From Ananas comosus (Eukaryota; Streptophyta; Magnoliopsida; Poales; Bromeliaceae), in the NCBI RefSeq assembly GCF_001540865.1, contig NC_033623.1:16616896-16680895 (forward strand): a DNA stretch of 64,000 bases, given 5' to 3'. The notes below the pieces were generated by a model. The model made no database searches, was not told where the DNA came from, and saw nothing but the letters and a program-made list of their open reading frames with translations. Below are positions 47,141 through 59,000 of the stretch, one piece after another; positions within the stretch are counted from its first letter, which is position 1, and every line of letters begins with the position of its first letter. Position numbers and translations under genes: made by a program.

Positions 47141-48083
47141 TTTTTAAAAGGAGGCTATTTTTATTTTCAAAAAGGCAAGACAAGAAAATAGATCTCTGTT
47201 TCGTAAGGAGAATCAGGACTGCGGCAGGGGCACGAAACTCGAACACAAAGCCCAAAAAGGCCCCTAAAAAAGAAAAAGGAAAAAAAAAAGAAAAAAAGAG
47301 AAGATCTAACAGAAACCGAACTTTCAGAAAGGCACCCGGATTACTACGCAAGAATAGCTCAATTTGCGAAGTTATGTGTCTCAAAATATGGTAAAAAATA
47401 TGATTAGGCGGGTCATATATAGAAATAACTAAAATTTTTTAGGGGCTGTACTTGCAGAATTGTAGCATTTAGTGCTGTAAGGTTTTATATCTGTTTGCAC
47501 GGGGGAGGTATATGAGTTAAGATCGTCTTTTTTCCTGAGGAGATTATAAGCTGTAAAGCGTAGAGCATCGGTTTCCTTGAGACTCGACTCCAAGTATTTT
47601 CAGGTGAGAATCTAGTATCTTTGCTTTTCTTCGTGTCGGAAGAGAATATAACTCCTTGAATTTGCTCGATGCGTCTTCCGAGGCATCGCTATTGCTGCGT
47701 TTGTACACCTTAATTGATTGCTGAACTAATTATAGATTCAGGTTTTTCTTACTCTGTTTTATCACCTCTCTTGCTCCATCTGTGCATTTCTCTTCCAATT
47801 CAACCAAAAAAAAAAAAAGAAAAAAAAAATCTGTGCACTTCTTCTGTACTCAGGCTTCAAGTTTCTTTTTTATTATTATTATTTTCTTTTCTTTGTGTGT
47901 GCGCGCGCGCGCGCGCGCGCGTGTTTGATGGTCGTTTGCTTCAAAAACCGCGGACAACATTTAATCCAGAGAAAGGAAAAGAGAAAATAATGTTGACGTC
48001 TTTCTCAAAACAGAAAAAGAAAAGCTTACATTATCAGAAAGTACGAGAGTGGGCAAGGATATGCTTGTAATTCTTTCATCCAG
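47141..48083. other. Upstream region and putative 5' leader of the first pectin acetylesterase
   Basis: A leader exon could end at 47603 (TTTTCAG/GTGAGA, a strong donor) and join the acceptor at 48520 just before the start codon. That 5'-UTR intron would contain the (GC)n tract and the SINE. This is inference. Confidence 0.4.
47899..47923. repeat. (GT)n(GC)n alternating purine-pyrimidine tract
   Basis: TGTGTGTGCGCGCGCGCG..., roughly 25 bp of alternating purine and pyrimidine, a classical Z-DNA-prone sequence. It lies upstream of the first pectin acetylesterase. Confidence 0.85.
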
Positions 48084-48099
48084 AGTGTGTTTGCTTTTT

Positions 48100-48257
48100 C
48101 TTCTTTTCTTTTTTTTGAGAGAGAAAGGTAGCATGCTACCCGTTTCGTTTATTCTATTTAGAAATAAACTTAGCTAAAAATGTGAATCAACTAGGATTCG
48201 AACTTGGGTCTCGAGCACCAACCATCAAACTCTTTTGCCACTTGCGCTAGGGACGGT
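48100..48257 (-). mobile_element. tRNA-derived SINE with perfect 16-bp target duplication
   Basis: A 158-bp insertion flanked by AGTGTGTTTGCTTTTT at 48084-48099 and 48258-48273. On the minus strand it starts ACCGTCCCTAGCGCAAGTGG (A-box like), then has the B box AGTTCGAATCC, a body with GAATAAACGAAAC, the hairpin GGTAGCATGCTACC, TTTCTCTCTC and an A-rich tail. The perfect duplication suggests a fairly recent insertion. It falls in the probable 5'-UTR intron of the first pectin acetylesterase. Confidence 0.93.
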
Positions 48258-48521
48258 AGTGTGTTTGCTTTTTATTTCAACTAGAAGGAGGCTTCCATTC
48301 TTCCTCATGCGAGATGACGAAGACGTTTTTTTTTCTTTTCTTTTTTTGAGGTTTTTTTGAGGGAATATAATGAATACTTACTTGATTGTTTAGAAAAGCT
48401 TTGTTGTTTAATGTCTGAAAAGGTGTTGTCGAGATATATTTATTTGATAAAAGTAATAAGCCATAAATCGGAAAATATAATCTATACAGTGTTTCAATAT
48501 GCTTGAATTGATCTCTGCAGA

Positions 48522-51500
48522 ATGTTTGCTGCTAAATTGCGGTCGTGGGCCTATCCTCTTATCTATGCATTCTATCTCCTTATATCATTAGTACAAGTTG
48601 ATGGAGCCAATGTGGATATGACCATCTTGACTGGTGCAGTGGCCAAAGGCGCAGGTTTCATCACCACCAACCCAATGCTCCATTCCAAATTACTCCTTTT
48701 TAGCTCTATTTACTTCATGTTTCCAATTTCAGTTTGTCGACGAGTTCGCAACCAGAAAAAATACTCTCTATTTAATGATACACTTATGGGTATTTTGCCT
48801 TGTGACATGTAACGCAGTTTGTTTGGATGGGAGTCCCCCGGCTTATCATTTCTCGCCGGGTTCTGGTTCCGGGGTGAATAATTGGTTGGTTCACATGGAG
48901 GTCTGTTATGTTCTCTTTTTTTCTTTTTCAGAACATTAGTTTAGAACTACAACACACTTCTTTTTTTTCTTTTTTTTTTTTCTTTTTTGGGGGAGGTAGT
49001 TTATCTAGGCGCACATTAACGAGATGTTCCTATTATTTCTTCGGGTTCTTTAATCTAACTGCAGTTTGGTTTGTCTAACTTCTATATGTCTTTGACAGGG
49101 AGGAGGCTGGTGCCGGGGTACCCAAGAATGCCTAGCCCGAAGAGATACCCACAGAGGCTCTTCCAAATATATGAAGCCGCTGTCGTTCTCTGGGATTTTA
49201 GGCACCGAGAAAAGCTCTAATCCTGGTATCACATTTAGCTTTCACTTCACAAAACAATGATCACTAATGCGGATACTAATATTGTGGGGAGTTAACAATC
49301 AAATGAACAATTAGGGAAGAACTAAACCAGGAATGCTGAGGTTTAAGTGTAAAGCTCTATGATTTCTCTCTTAACAAGATGGTGCAAAGAAGAGATGTAG
49401 AACATTTGTGCAGAGTAATTACCCACAATAAGACATGCATCTACTTGCAGTTGCTCTGCTATCTATAATCCACTGCACAATATGACATGCATCTACTTGC
49501 AGTTGCTCTGATATCTATAATCCGCTGATGCTCTTGCATTTATCTTGCTTGGACTGCATGCAGATTTCTATAACTGGAATAGGATTAAGATCAGGTACTG
49601 CGATGGTTCGTCCTTTACGGGGGATATTGAGACAGTTGATCTTGTAAGTCAAATGAGTGTTTTGTTTCATACAACAATATATGAGCCTACTTGCAATTTT
49701 ATTACCTTTTCTCTTATTCTTTATGCACAGACAGAAAAGCATGTTTAAACTTAACCATAGTTTTTCTGTTGTGGTTTAATTAGGCAACAAATCTTCACTA
49801 TAGAGGTGCCAGGGTTTGGCTTGCTGTTATCGAAGATCTCTTAGCAAAGGGGATGAACAAGGCTGAAAATGTATGTTTTGTGAGACCAAATACTACGTAT
49901 GATCACTACATCTCTGAAGGGCCTATCTAGCTTGTTTGAACCTTCTGTACAAGTGTTGTTTGACTATAGCTTTTTGAAGCATTCATATCTTATTGTGGTC
50001 TCCTTAGTTGCTTTCTCCTGCAAGAGATGCAAAAGCTTCAAATGTGATCTTCTATTTTATAGCCCGGAAAGCTCATTTTAGCTTCATTCTTTTATAAACA
50101 CCATATTTTTTGAAAACTTAGCTGCTTTTCGGACTGGACAAACTGTTCCACAAGTCAGGCCAAACAGGCACTAAATGCTAGTGGTTAAATTCCTCTGATG
50201 GTTACATACCTCATTATGCACACTCTAGCAGCATAGTTTCAAGCCATAAGAACAATGTCTCCAGAATTGGCACATGGTTTCATAATTAGCCACTCTAGGC
50301 CCCTCCTTACGGAGAGATACACGAGTTGAACAAGATATATATATTTTTGTAATTCCGTACGCTATTATAACTTTATGAGGTATGGTTATAGGCTCTTCTC
50401 TCCGGTTGCTCAGCTGGAGGCTTGGCATCTATACTGCATTGTGATAAATTTCGTGATCTCCTACCAGCAAGCACAAAAGTTAAATGCCTTTCCGATGCCG
50501 GTTATTTTATCAACGCGTAAGCTCGCAACTAATTTGCTTGATTTTTTGAGTCTTCTCAGTTTCCTTTTGAGGGCATCGTATAATAACTGATATTTAGTTT
50601 TTCTTACCATGCCTGCCTTAATTTGACATTTTTTACTTCTTATGACAGGAAGGATGTTTCTGGAAATGATTCTATCAGAACTTTTTATCAAGATGTCGTA
50701 ACCACACATGTAATTCCATAAAACTGCTGTTAATTTTTTTTTCCAGTTCCTTTCACTACAATATATAGTAAGTACAAAATGCCTATCTTTACCTTTCCTG
50801 GCTCATATTGCATATTTAGTTCACTGAAGAAGTGAAGAGAGAGCTGCTAACCCAGATTACTAACAGGCTATGATAAGAACTTCTGCCCATATGCAGGAAA
50901 ATTAAATTCTAAAAGGACATATATAGATGTCCCAATATTAACGGAATTTAGAATATGTGCTTGCCTTAATTATGTCTTTTTTCGTCTAGGGGTCAGCAAA
51001 GAATTTGCCATCTTCCTGCACTTCCAGGATTTCACCAAATTTGGTTAGTCTTCAATCATCTGAGTTGAAAGAGATTTGATTTTAAGATACCTCCTTATTG
51101 GATTCTACGGAGTACTAATCGCATGTAATCAAATGCAGTGCTTCTTCCCGCAATATGTAGTGCCAGAGATGCGCACACCTCTTTTTATACTGAATGCAGC
51201 ATATGATGCATGGCAGGTGATCTTTTTCCTTGTATGCATAGTCTTTCTTTTTGGTTCAGTCATGATTCTTCCGTGGAACTCCTATAATGACAATTAATCC
51301 ATTTTTTTAACACTGATGCCCCTAATATTTGAACCTTTTCTTAAGTTGTTAGTGACTTGAACTAACGAATACTATTCATAATTCAAGTGTTCTGTGCCTG
51401 CAAGTCCTTTCTTTATATAGATGAACTTTTATTTATTTTGCTCTCAACATATCAGATCAAGAACATATTGGCACCCAGTGCTGCTGATCCCTTTAACACT

Positions 51501-52135
51501 TGGGACGAATGCAAACTGAATATAAAGCGGTGTTCTTCGAGCCAACTTGTGACCATGCAAGGTTAGTGTTTGACAGTTCTCTGTGATGTTCAAATTGTGA
51601 TGTGCAGTGTATATTGGTGCCAAGCATTATGAGTAGTGCATTGAACACACTTGGTTGTTGGTTTTCTATGCACAGATTTCAGGTCGGAGTTTCTAAGTGC
51701 AATTCCAAGACAAGGGAAGTCGTCGTCGACTGGCATGTTCATAGACTCCTGCTACGCCCATTGCCAGTCTGGTTCACAGGATACATGGCTGGCTGCTGGT
51801 TCTCCTGTTATTGAAAAGATAGTAAGATCCTCTTCCATTCGCTTTAGAATTTGAATTGGAATTTGAATTGCACTCTTCATTCATTTTTAAAATAATTTAA
51901 CTTCAAAACGAGGCTGCATTTAGATGTCTGCTTAAGCATGGATAATGTAACAGTTACCGTAAGCTGGTCGTAATTTGGATTTTATGAACAACATTTTTCA
52001 AACTCTGTTTTGCAGCCAATTGCGAAAGCCGTCGGAGATTGGTATTTTGATCGGGATATCGTTCAGAAGATCGATTGCCCTTATCCTTGCAACCCATCAT
52101 GTCGCAACCGTGAGGATGATTCCGTCCAGGATTAG
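48522..52135 (+). CDS. Pectin acetylesterase, copy A of a tandem pair
   Basis: Cell-wall esterase (CE13/Notum-type fold) that removes acetyl groups from pectin. Exons: 48522-48654, 48818-48900, 49099-49225, 49564-49643, 49784-49870, 50392-50516, 50649-50709, 50990-51043, 51139-51216, 51456-51561, 51676-51821, 52016-52135. All are in frame and give 399 residues with an N-terminal signal sequence ([17 protein letters not shown]). The catalytic triad regions are present: nucleophile in LLSGCSAGG, Asp in LNAAYDAWQ, His in SCYAHCQS. Conserved PAE motifs: [68 protein letters not shown]. Residue after GYFIN is Ala (GCG, spliced), where copy B has Val. The start codon sits two bases after a likely acceptor. 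Intron 3 contains a 52-bp tandem duplication. Confidence 0.93.
49433..49536. repeat. 52-bp tandem duplication in pectin acetylesterase A intron
   Basis: Two adjacent copies (49433-49484, 49485-49536) begin ACATGCATCTACTTGCAG. Each contains a TTGCAG that resembles a splice acceptor, just upstream of the true acceptor at 49561-49563. Confidence 0.85.
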
Positions 52136-53056
52136 TCATAATTTGTAGCTCCGGCCATCAGCGCAAGGGTGGCCTACGGGCTTTCATCCAAACCCAAAAC
52201 AAACATCCGCAAGAGTACAAGCACGGTGCTCATCAATTTGCTAACGGTTATTGGAACAGAGAGTTAAAATAGTAAAATTAATATCAATTTCAGCTCTTAA
52301 TTATAATCCTTTGATTTGCCCTTTGGTGTGCTATTAATGAAGTTGATGGATTCCGATTTTTTGGACGTTAGTTGAAAACTAGCAATAAAATTCAAGGTTT
52401 GTGTGGACCAACAAACTTTTGATAGCGATATTCCGTGAGAAAAGTTGGTTGAAATTGTCCCGTAGGAGCGACACTGGTTCGGTCGGTGTCGGCGGATTGG
52501 CTTGTGGCAAGTTGGAATAAACAAAGTAATAAAGTGTAAGCCCACTTTCTCGCCGGCCTCCCTCGCTCTGTCCCGCTCTGTTTGGTATTTGATTGAAGAT
52601 AACTGAGACATGGTAAAAGATGCTCTGTAGAATTTGGGCGGAACAATAAAAGGTAGGTTTGGGCTCAACTCTGCTCGAGCTCAACCTGTTGTATCTTCTG
52701 GATCGAATCATCCTCCTTCGATCGAGCCCGAACGTGGTTCGTCGCCATCCACGAGTCCGGGCAATGAACCAAACTTTGGGTTTCCTTATGTTCGAGCCAG
52801 CCTGGTAAATTTCTGAGCATTTCGGGCCAGCCGAAATTCTGAACAACCAACCATATCTATAGACAACCGTATCTATAGGCTGCTTCCGGTCTTCGGCCTC
52901 GGGCACGGTGCTGCACGTAGCATTACGATTCAAGCACAGTGGTTGAGCAAAATAATATATAAATATATATATATATATATTTGGAACAGAATTTCGGTTC
53001 GGCTCACGCGGAGGTCGTCTTCCAATTTGCCAAATAACCGGTGCTTTTTTCTTTGG
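52136..53056. other. Region between the two pectin acetylesterases, first part
   Basis: Includes the 3' UTR of copy A, an unrecognised GC-richer stretch (52440-52930) open on the minus strand for 247 codons but without known similarity, and a TA run at 52961-52980. Confidence 0.45.
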
Positions 53057-53482
53057 GAAAACTTCAAAAATCCTTTTGTGATTTCTTTTCACTTTAGTAC
53101 CCTGTGGTTTAAAATGTATCAAGTTAGTACCCTGTGGTTTTTCACTTTATCACTTTAGTACCCTGTGGTTTAAAATGTATCAAGTTAGTACCCTATGGTT
53201 TTGCACTTTATCACTTTAGTATTCTGTGGTTTTAATTTTGCATCAAGTTAGTATCCTGTGGTTTTTTAAACTATAAGGTACTAAAGTGATAAAGTATGAA
53301 ACCATAGGGTACTAAAGTGATAAAATGCAAAACCACAGAGTATTAACTTAATACACTTTAAACCACAGGGTACTAAAGTGATAAAGTGAGAAACCATAGG
53401 GTTCTAACTTGATACACTTTAAACTATAGGGTATTAAAATAAAAAAGTGTGAAACCACATGAGGGTTTTTAAAGTTTTCTCC
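53057..53482. mobile_element. Foldback element built of GTACC-CTGTGGTTT repeats
   Basis: The left arm repeats a 30-50-bp motif containing AGTACCCTGTGGTTT, with AAATGTATCAAGTT and TTTATCACTTT spacers. The right arm is its inverted counterpart (AAACCACAGGGTACTAAAGT). The outer ends, GGAAAACTTCAAAAATCC and its mirror GGAGAAAACTTTAAAAACCC, form terminal inverted repeats. The whole could fold into one long hairpin. No coding capacity; the target duplication is unclear because of T runs. Confidence 0.7.
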
Positions 53483-54660
53483 TTTTTTTTTTTCTATTTT
53501 TAAAAATCTGGCACTGCAGTAATATGGCGTAAATGTCCATGGGGCCTGGGTTAATTAAGGTGGGAACGTGAAGAGGACACTGGGCTGCGGGGCCCAGCTC
53601 ATCCAGCCATTCAGCATACTCGCCGCTATAAATATGAAACTGTGGATAGACCTTCCGCCGTCTGCTCTCGCAACGTCAGTCTCCAAGTTTGGCATCGAGC
53701 TGAGGTTGTTACGACATCACCTGCAATTATTGAGCCATTTCACTAATAGTGATCGCCATCGAAAGTTAGAAAAAGCCATTGGCTTTAGACACCAAAATAC
53801 GCACGCAGACACACCAACTAGAACACGGACGTCAATCGCAGCCGTCCGACGGATTCCAGTGGCAAGAGTCACAAACCGAAAACGGTAGAGATTAAATCAG
53901 AGCTGCACAGCGCCAAATTGTGAATGAGAAATACTGCCTCCACATCCAAAAACAGAGTATAAGCTTTGCGTTCTCGTCAAAGTGTTGAAATAATTATTTT
54001 AAAATCTTTATTATTAATAATAAGAAAAACTGCGGTAAAATTAGTAATATGATAAAATTAAAATTTGGATGAGTGAAATGCAAAATTTATTTTTAATTTT
54101 TAGTCTACAAATTGTATTGCTTAGAATACTGTATCACATACGGTTTTTTTTACTTTGCCCGAAATGAATGGCCATTCTTTTGCGACTACACTTTTCTTTT
54201 ATTTGTCACCGTCTTTTAAATTTTCTTTTCCTTTCTTATGTTTTATATTTTACGGCTTTTGTCGTCGGTGTGCGTGCGTGATCAGAAGAGGAGAAGCGGG
54301 GACGAAATGTGGCGTCGCCGGCACGCAAATCATCGCGGTCTACTTCCCAATCCCTATCTATACGGGCAATCTTTATTCCATTCCATCCATCACTAATTAG
54401 CATATCGCTCCCGATTCACGTGTTGAGAAATTTTTTTTTTAAAAAATACCGGTACAGGTAGCTAGCTCACTCCCGGTACCAATACCGCTAATCCTTGTGC
54501 TGCTGTCCTTCCGCGTCCCTCGTCTCGCCCGCTGTTCAGACTTCAGAAGAAAAAGCGCAGGGGGAGAGAGAGGAGAAAGAGAAAGGGGGATCAATCACCG
54601 ACGTCCTTTTTCCTTGTTGTATTTCTTTAATATTGCTCATTAAATATCTATCGATCTATC

Positions 54661-54691
<31 letters not shown>

Positions 54692-55129
54692 TTGTTTTTG
54701 ACAGGGAAACTTTTCTTCAGAGGGCAGGGGCGTTCGCTCCCCCCTCTTAATAGTAGTGCTATAAATAAATAGAAATGTATATGGTAATAATAACAATAAC
54801 AATAATAATAATTCTGGATAATAATATTCAAAAGGAGTGGAGGGAGGGACAGGGTTCACCAAGGCTAGGCTAGGCTAGGCTCTCCGGGGAGTGCTGCTGT
54901 GTTTGCGCCTCGGATTTTCGGCGGGAAGGGTCAAAATTGAAGAGGGTGTTGGGGATCTCCGAATTCAGGTCGGGTTTTGTTCGAAACCACTCTTGCTTGC
55001 AATCATTCCCTCTTTCTTCGGTTGTTTGGTTTGTCAAAAGAAACGGAAACGGCCAGTGAAGAGTGGTGAAAGATTTAAGTGGCCTTCTTCTCCTCCTCCT
55101 CATCCTCCTCCTCCTCCTCCTCCTACTAC

Positions 55130-55173
<44 letters not shown>

Positions 55174-56053
55174 TTCTTCTCTTCTGTTTTTGCTTTTCTT
55201 TTCCTTCTATATAGTTAGTTACCTGTTCTATTTGATGTTTCGAACTCGGAGATTATCTATGCATGCGAGTCTCTGCGTCTCAAATCTAGCACTATCAGAG
55301 CTTTACAGTTTTGAGTGCTCGATGATAAATAAAGTGATTTAGTATGCGAATGAAATTTTTCGCCTTGAATTTCTGGAGTAGTAAATAGAGCGCTAAATTG
55401 AACTGTTGAATTCGGTTGCCTTTGTAATAGTAATATCCCCTTCAAAAGTTTGGAAGTTCAAATTACATGCCATTACCGTGGCTTAACTTCTGATGATTGA
55501 TTATACTTTCGCTCCTGTTGCTTAAACAGGAAAATTGTTTTGATCTTCTGTGGCCAAATTGTTATCATCTTGCTCAATCTTTCTGGGCTTATTTAATAAA
55601 ATATGTTAACTTCTTGAGTTTAGTAGAAGAGATGGTTGAGTTCTATGCAAAGAGTCTTGAGGGAGTCTGTTTGATTCCTTGTATTTGTATACTTGGTGTG
55701 TTAAACAGTGTGTCAGAAGACAAGACTCTGGTGATACTTCTGGTTATTCTTAATTCTGCTTCAATTTTAAAGCATGGTTGTAAATCAGCGATTGGTACTA
55801 CAAAAATAGATTCTAACCATACTCAAGTAGTGTAGATCATGTTTAACTGTGCCGATCGTCGAATTGGAAGCTCCATCATCGAAAATAAATCGGTAGCAAT
55901 GGAGCCCACTTGCTACTGATAGTCTTCTAACTCAACTATATATATATATATATATTCCTGGAACTCATGATCCAAAACCAATCAGCTTATAATGCATTAG
56001 ATTTTTCAGCAGAAAATTATAATCAAAGTTTATACTATTGATAACTTCTCAGG
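53483..56053. other. Region upstream of pectin acetylesterase B
   Basis: Contains (TTA)n tracts (54660-54690, 55128-55173), a (TCC)n tract (55085-55123), a (TA)n tract (55937-55955) and AGGCT repeats near 54865-54882. A leader exon may end near 54967 (GAATTCAG/GTCGGG) and join the acceptor at 56052; not proven. No other gene recognised. Confidence 0.45.
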
Positions 56054-59000
56054 ATGGAAGGTGCTAAGTCATATGCATGGCGCCGTGCTCTTATCTGGGT
56101 ACTGATATTTTTGAAAGTGGAAGGTTATTTTGTGGATATCACATATGTCGAAGACGCTGTAGCAAAAGGGGCAGGTAAATAATCGTGCCAATATCCAAAT
56201 GCTCATTCCAATTGAGTTGGTATCATTACTGGTATTTCCTTTTGTCTTTTAAAAATGTTAACCACATCAAATACTTTGGTGTGAACTGGGCTACTTGATT
56301 TGTTTCTTTTCTGGTTTATTTTCTAAGCTGTCTCTTCTGTTTTGCCCATAATCCACCTTCTTTTTGAATAAAAATGCAGTTTGTTTGGATGGAAGCCCAC
56401 CTGCATATCATCTGTCCCCAGGTTTTGGGTCAGGGGTGAACAATTGGTTGGTTCAGATTGAGGTCAGTATATCATATTGTACTATTTGGGTCAATCAAAG
56501 AGTGAACTTGTTTGTTTCTAATTGATATTTTGCAATCTCTTTCTTTGTAATAATTACTTTATCACATTTAGTTGGAATTTGTTTCCCTTCAAATCTCAGG
56601 GAGGAGGATGGTGCAACAATGTTACGACTTGCCTGGCGCGCAAGGTTACACGTTTAGGATCCTCTAAGCAAATGGTGAAGCAGCTGGCATTTTCTGGAAT
56701 CCTAAGCAACACTCCTCCATTTAATCCAGGTTTGTCCTATGATAGCTATCTGTTCGTTACAAGAGGAACCGGCAAATTTCTTTCTGTTTCTGAATTCCTT
56801 TTGGTAGCAATATGTTCCTTTTGTGATTCCAGATATTGTGACTAATGGGCTTGCCTTAGCTAGTTGTTATAGCCTTTAAGGACATGTATAACTCCCTCTT
56901 AACCACAGCATTTAACATATCATAGAATGCCGTGTGCTTGATTACATGAGCAGGTCAAAGAAAAACTTTATTAATTCGATTTTCTCCCACACGTGACTTG
57001 AAGCTTTTAACACCTAATAAAAAGTGAAGAAACTTGAGATTATGTAGTAGTATGAGTTCTAAACTGATATGCACATTGTTCTGTATTCTTTCTTGTGTTG
57101 GCTGGACTGCCATTCCCAGATTTCTATAATTGGAATAAGGTCAAGGTTCGTTATTGTGATGGTTCATCATTTACTGGTGACGTAGAAAGAGTAGATCCTG
57201 TGAGTCTCACGTACCTTGATTTCTCATCTCTTTTTATTTATTTATTTTTTCCTGTTGCGACTTCGCAATAGTCTAGTCATTATTAGGTACAACATCAGAA
57301 ATATTCATAGATTAACTTTTGCTTTTGTATGGGCATATAAGTAGGTAACCAATCTTCACTACAGAGGAGCAAGGGTGTGGCTTGCTATTATGGAGGATCT
57401 GCTTGCCCGAGGAATGGACAAGGCTGAGAATGTGTGCTTCCTGTGAATCCTAACTTTCCCTTTTAAAAAAGAGAAGAAAATTACAAGAGTAGTCTTTAGA
57501 AACTTTAAATTCTCGCAGGCTCTTCTTTCTGGGTGTTCAGCTGGTGGGTTGACATCCTTACTTCACTGTGATAACTTTCGTGCACTTTTACCAACGGGTG
57601 CCAATGTAAAATGCCTCTCTGATGCCGGTTATTTTATTAATGTGTAAGATCCTTTTTAATCTTTTTCCTTCTTAGTCAGAAGTTCTTTTTCTATGTATAA
57701 GATTCCTCAAATCCACAGAGTAGGCTTGTTGATCATATCTATCTACAAGCTTACCATCTCAAGTTGCTTATGACTCTATTTTCTTATCTCTTCTTAACGA
57801 CAGGAAGGATATTACTGGAACAGCTCACATTGCTGCATTCTTTGATGATGTGGTGACAACACATGTATGCCATAGATTGATTTTGAATTCCGATGAAAAG
57901 TTTACAGGGGATTTGCAATTTGTAGCCAATGTACTTGATTCAACTCTATTTATTTCTGATGTTTGTCCATTGCTTATTCGTTTCATGACCTGTAGGGCTC
58001 GGCAAAGAATTTGCCATCTTTTTGCACTTCAAGAATGGCTCCGGGCTTGGTAAGTACATTTGTACATCAAACATGAACTTCTTACTTTAGAGAAACCATG
58101 CTGTCTTGTCAGCACATTTTTCTGCAATTGCAGTGTCTTTTTCCCCAGTACTTGGTGCAGCAGATACAAACGCCACTCTTTATATTAAATGCGGCATATG
58201 ATTCATGGCAGGTTAGCTTCTTATCATTGATGCTAATGTATTTATAACAAGAATGTAGAGAGAATGAACTTAACAAAATATCTTTGTTAACTCAATTTTT
58301 CGGATAATTTATTTACTTCTTTGAAATGGTGATTGAGCTTTTTATCTTGCCGTTTGTAGTAGGAGAGACTCATTTTTCTGTAGATGGTTAATGTAAAATT
58401 TCTTCAGATACTTTATTTTTTTTGTCATGTATTCATATAGTGAGAAGTGCGTACGTAACTACTATAGGTGCTTCTCCATTTTAGATAAAGAATATTTTGG
58501 CACCGGGTGTTGCTGATCCCCATGGTACTTGGCATGACTGTAAGCTTGATATAAAACAGTGCTCTTCATCTCAACTTCAAATCATGCAAGGTTAGTGCTC
58601 TCCGATACAGCCAGTTGCTCTAATTGTTATGCTGTAGGAACTTGTAGTGAGGTGGAGCTGTTAAGCATTAGAATAGTGTTTGAAATTCTGTGTGATGGCT
58701 TAGCAAATGTTCATACTGTTTTAACTTCTTAGCTGGCATGGAGACCAAGGGAATTCTGATTGGTTCAGCAAATCTCTGTACTATTTTTAATTTGGTGTAA
58801 CAGGTTTCAGAACGGAATTTCTGGACGTGTTGGCTGAACTTGGAAGCTCTTCATCTAGAGGGATGTTTATAAACTCCTGTTATGCCCATTGCCAATCAGA
58901 GATGCAGGAGACGTGGCTCGCATCCGATTCTCCCATGCTTCAAAATACTGTAAGGCTTTCAACTTCAAACTATCAAACCATAAAGCAACTCCAAACCATA

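Noticed and set aside
52379..53122. A 247-codon open frame on the minus strand
   Set aside because: No recognisable domain, no splice context, low-complexity segments and overlap with the foldback element; treated as chance.
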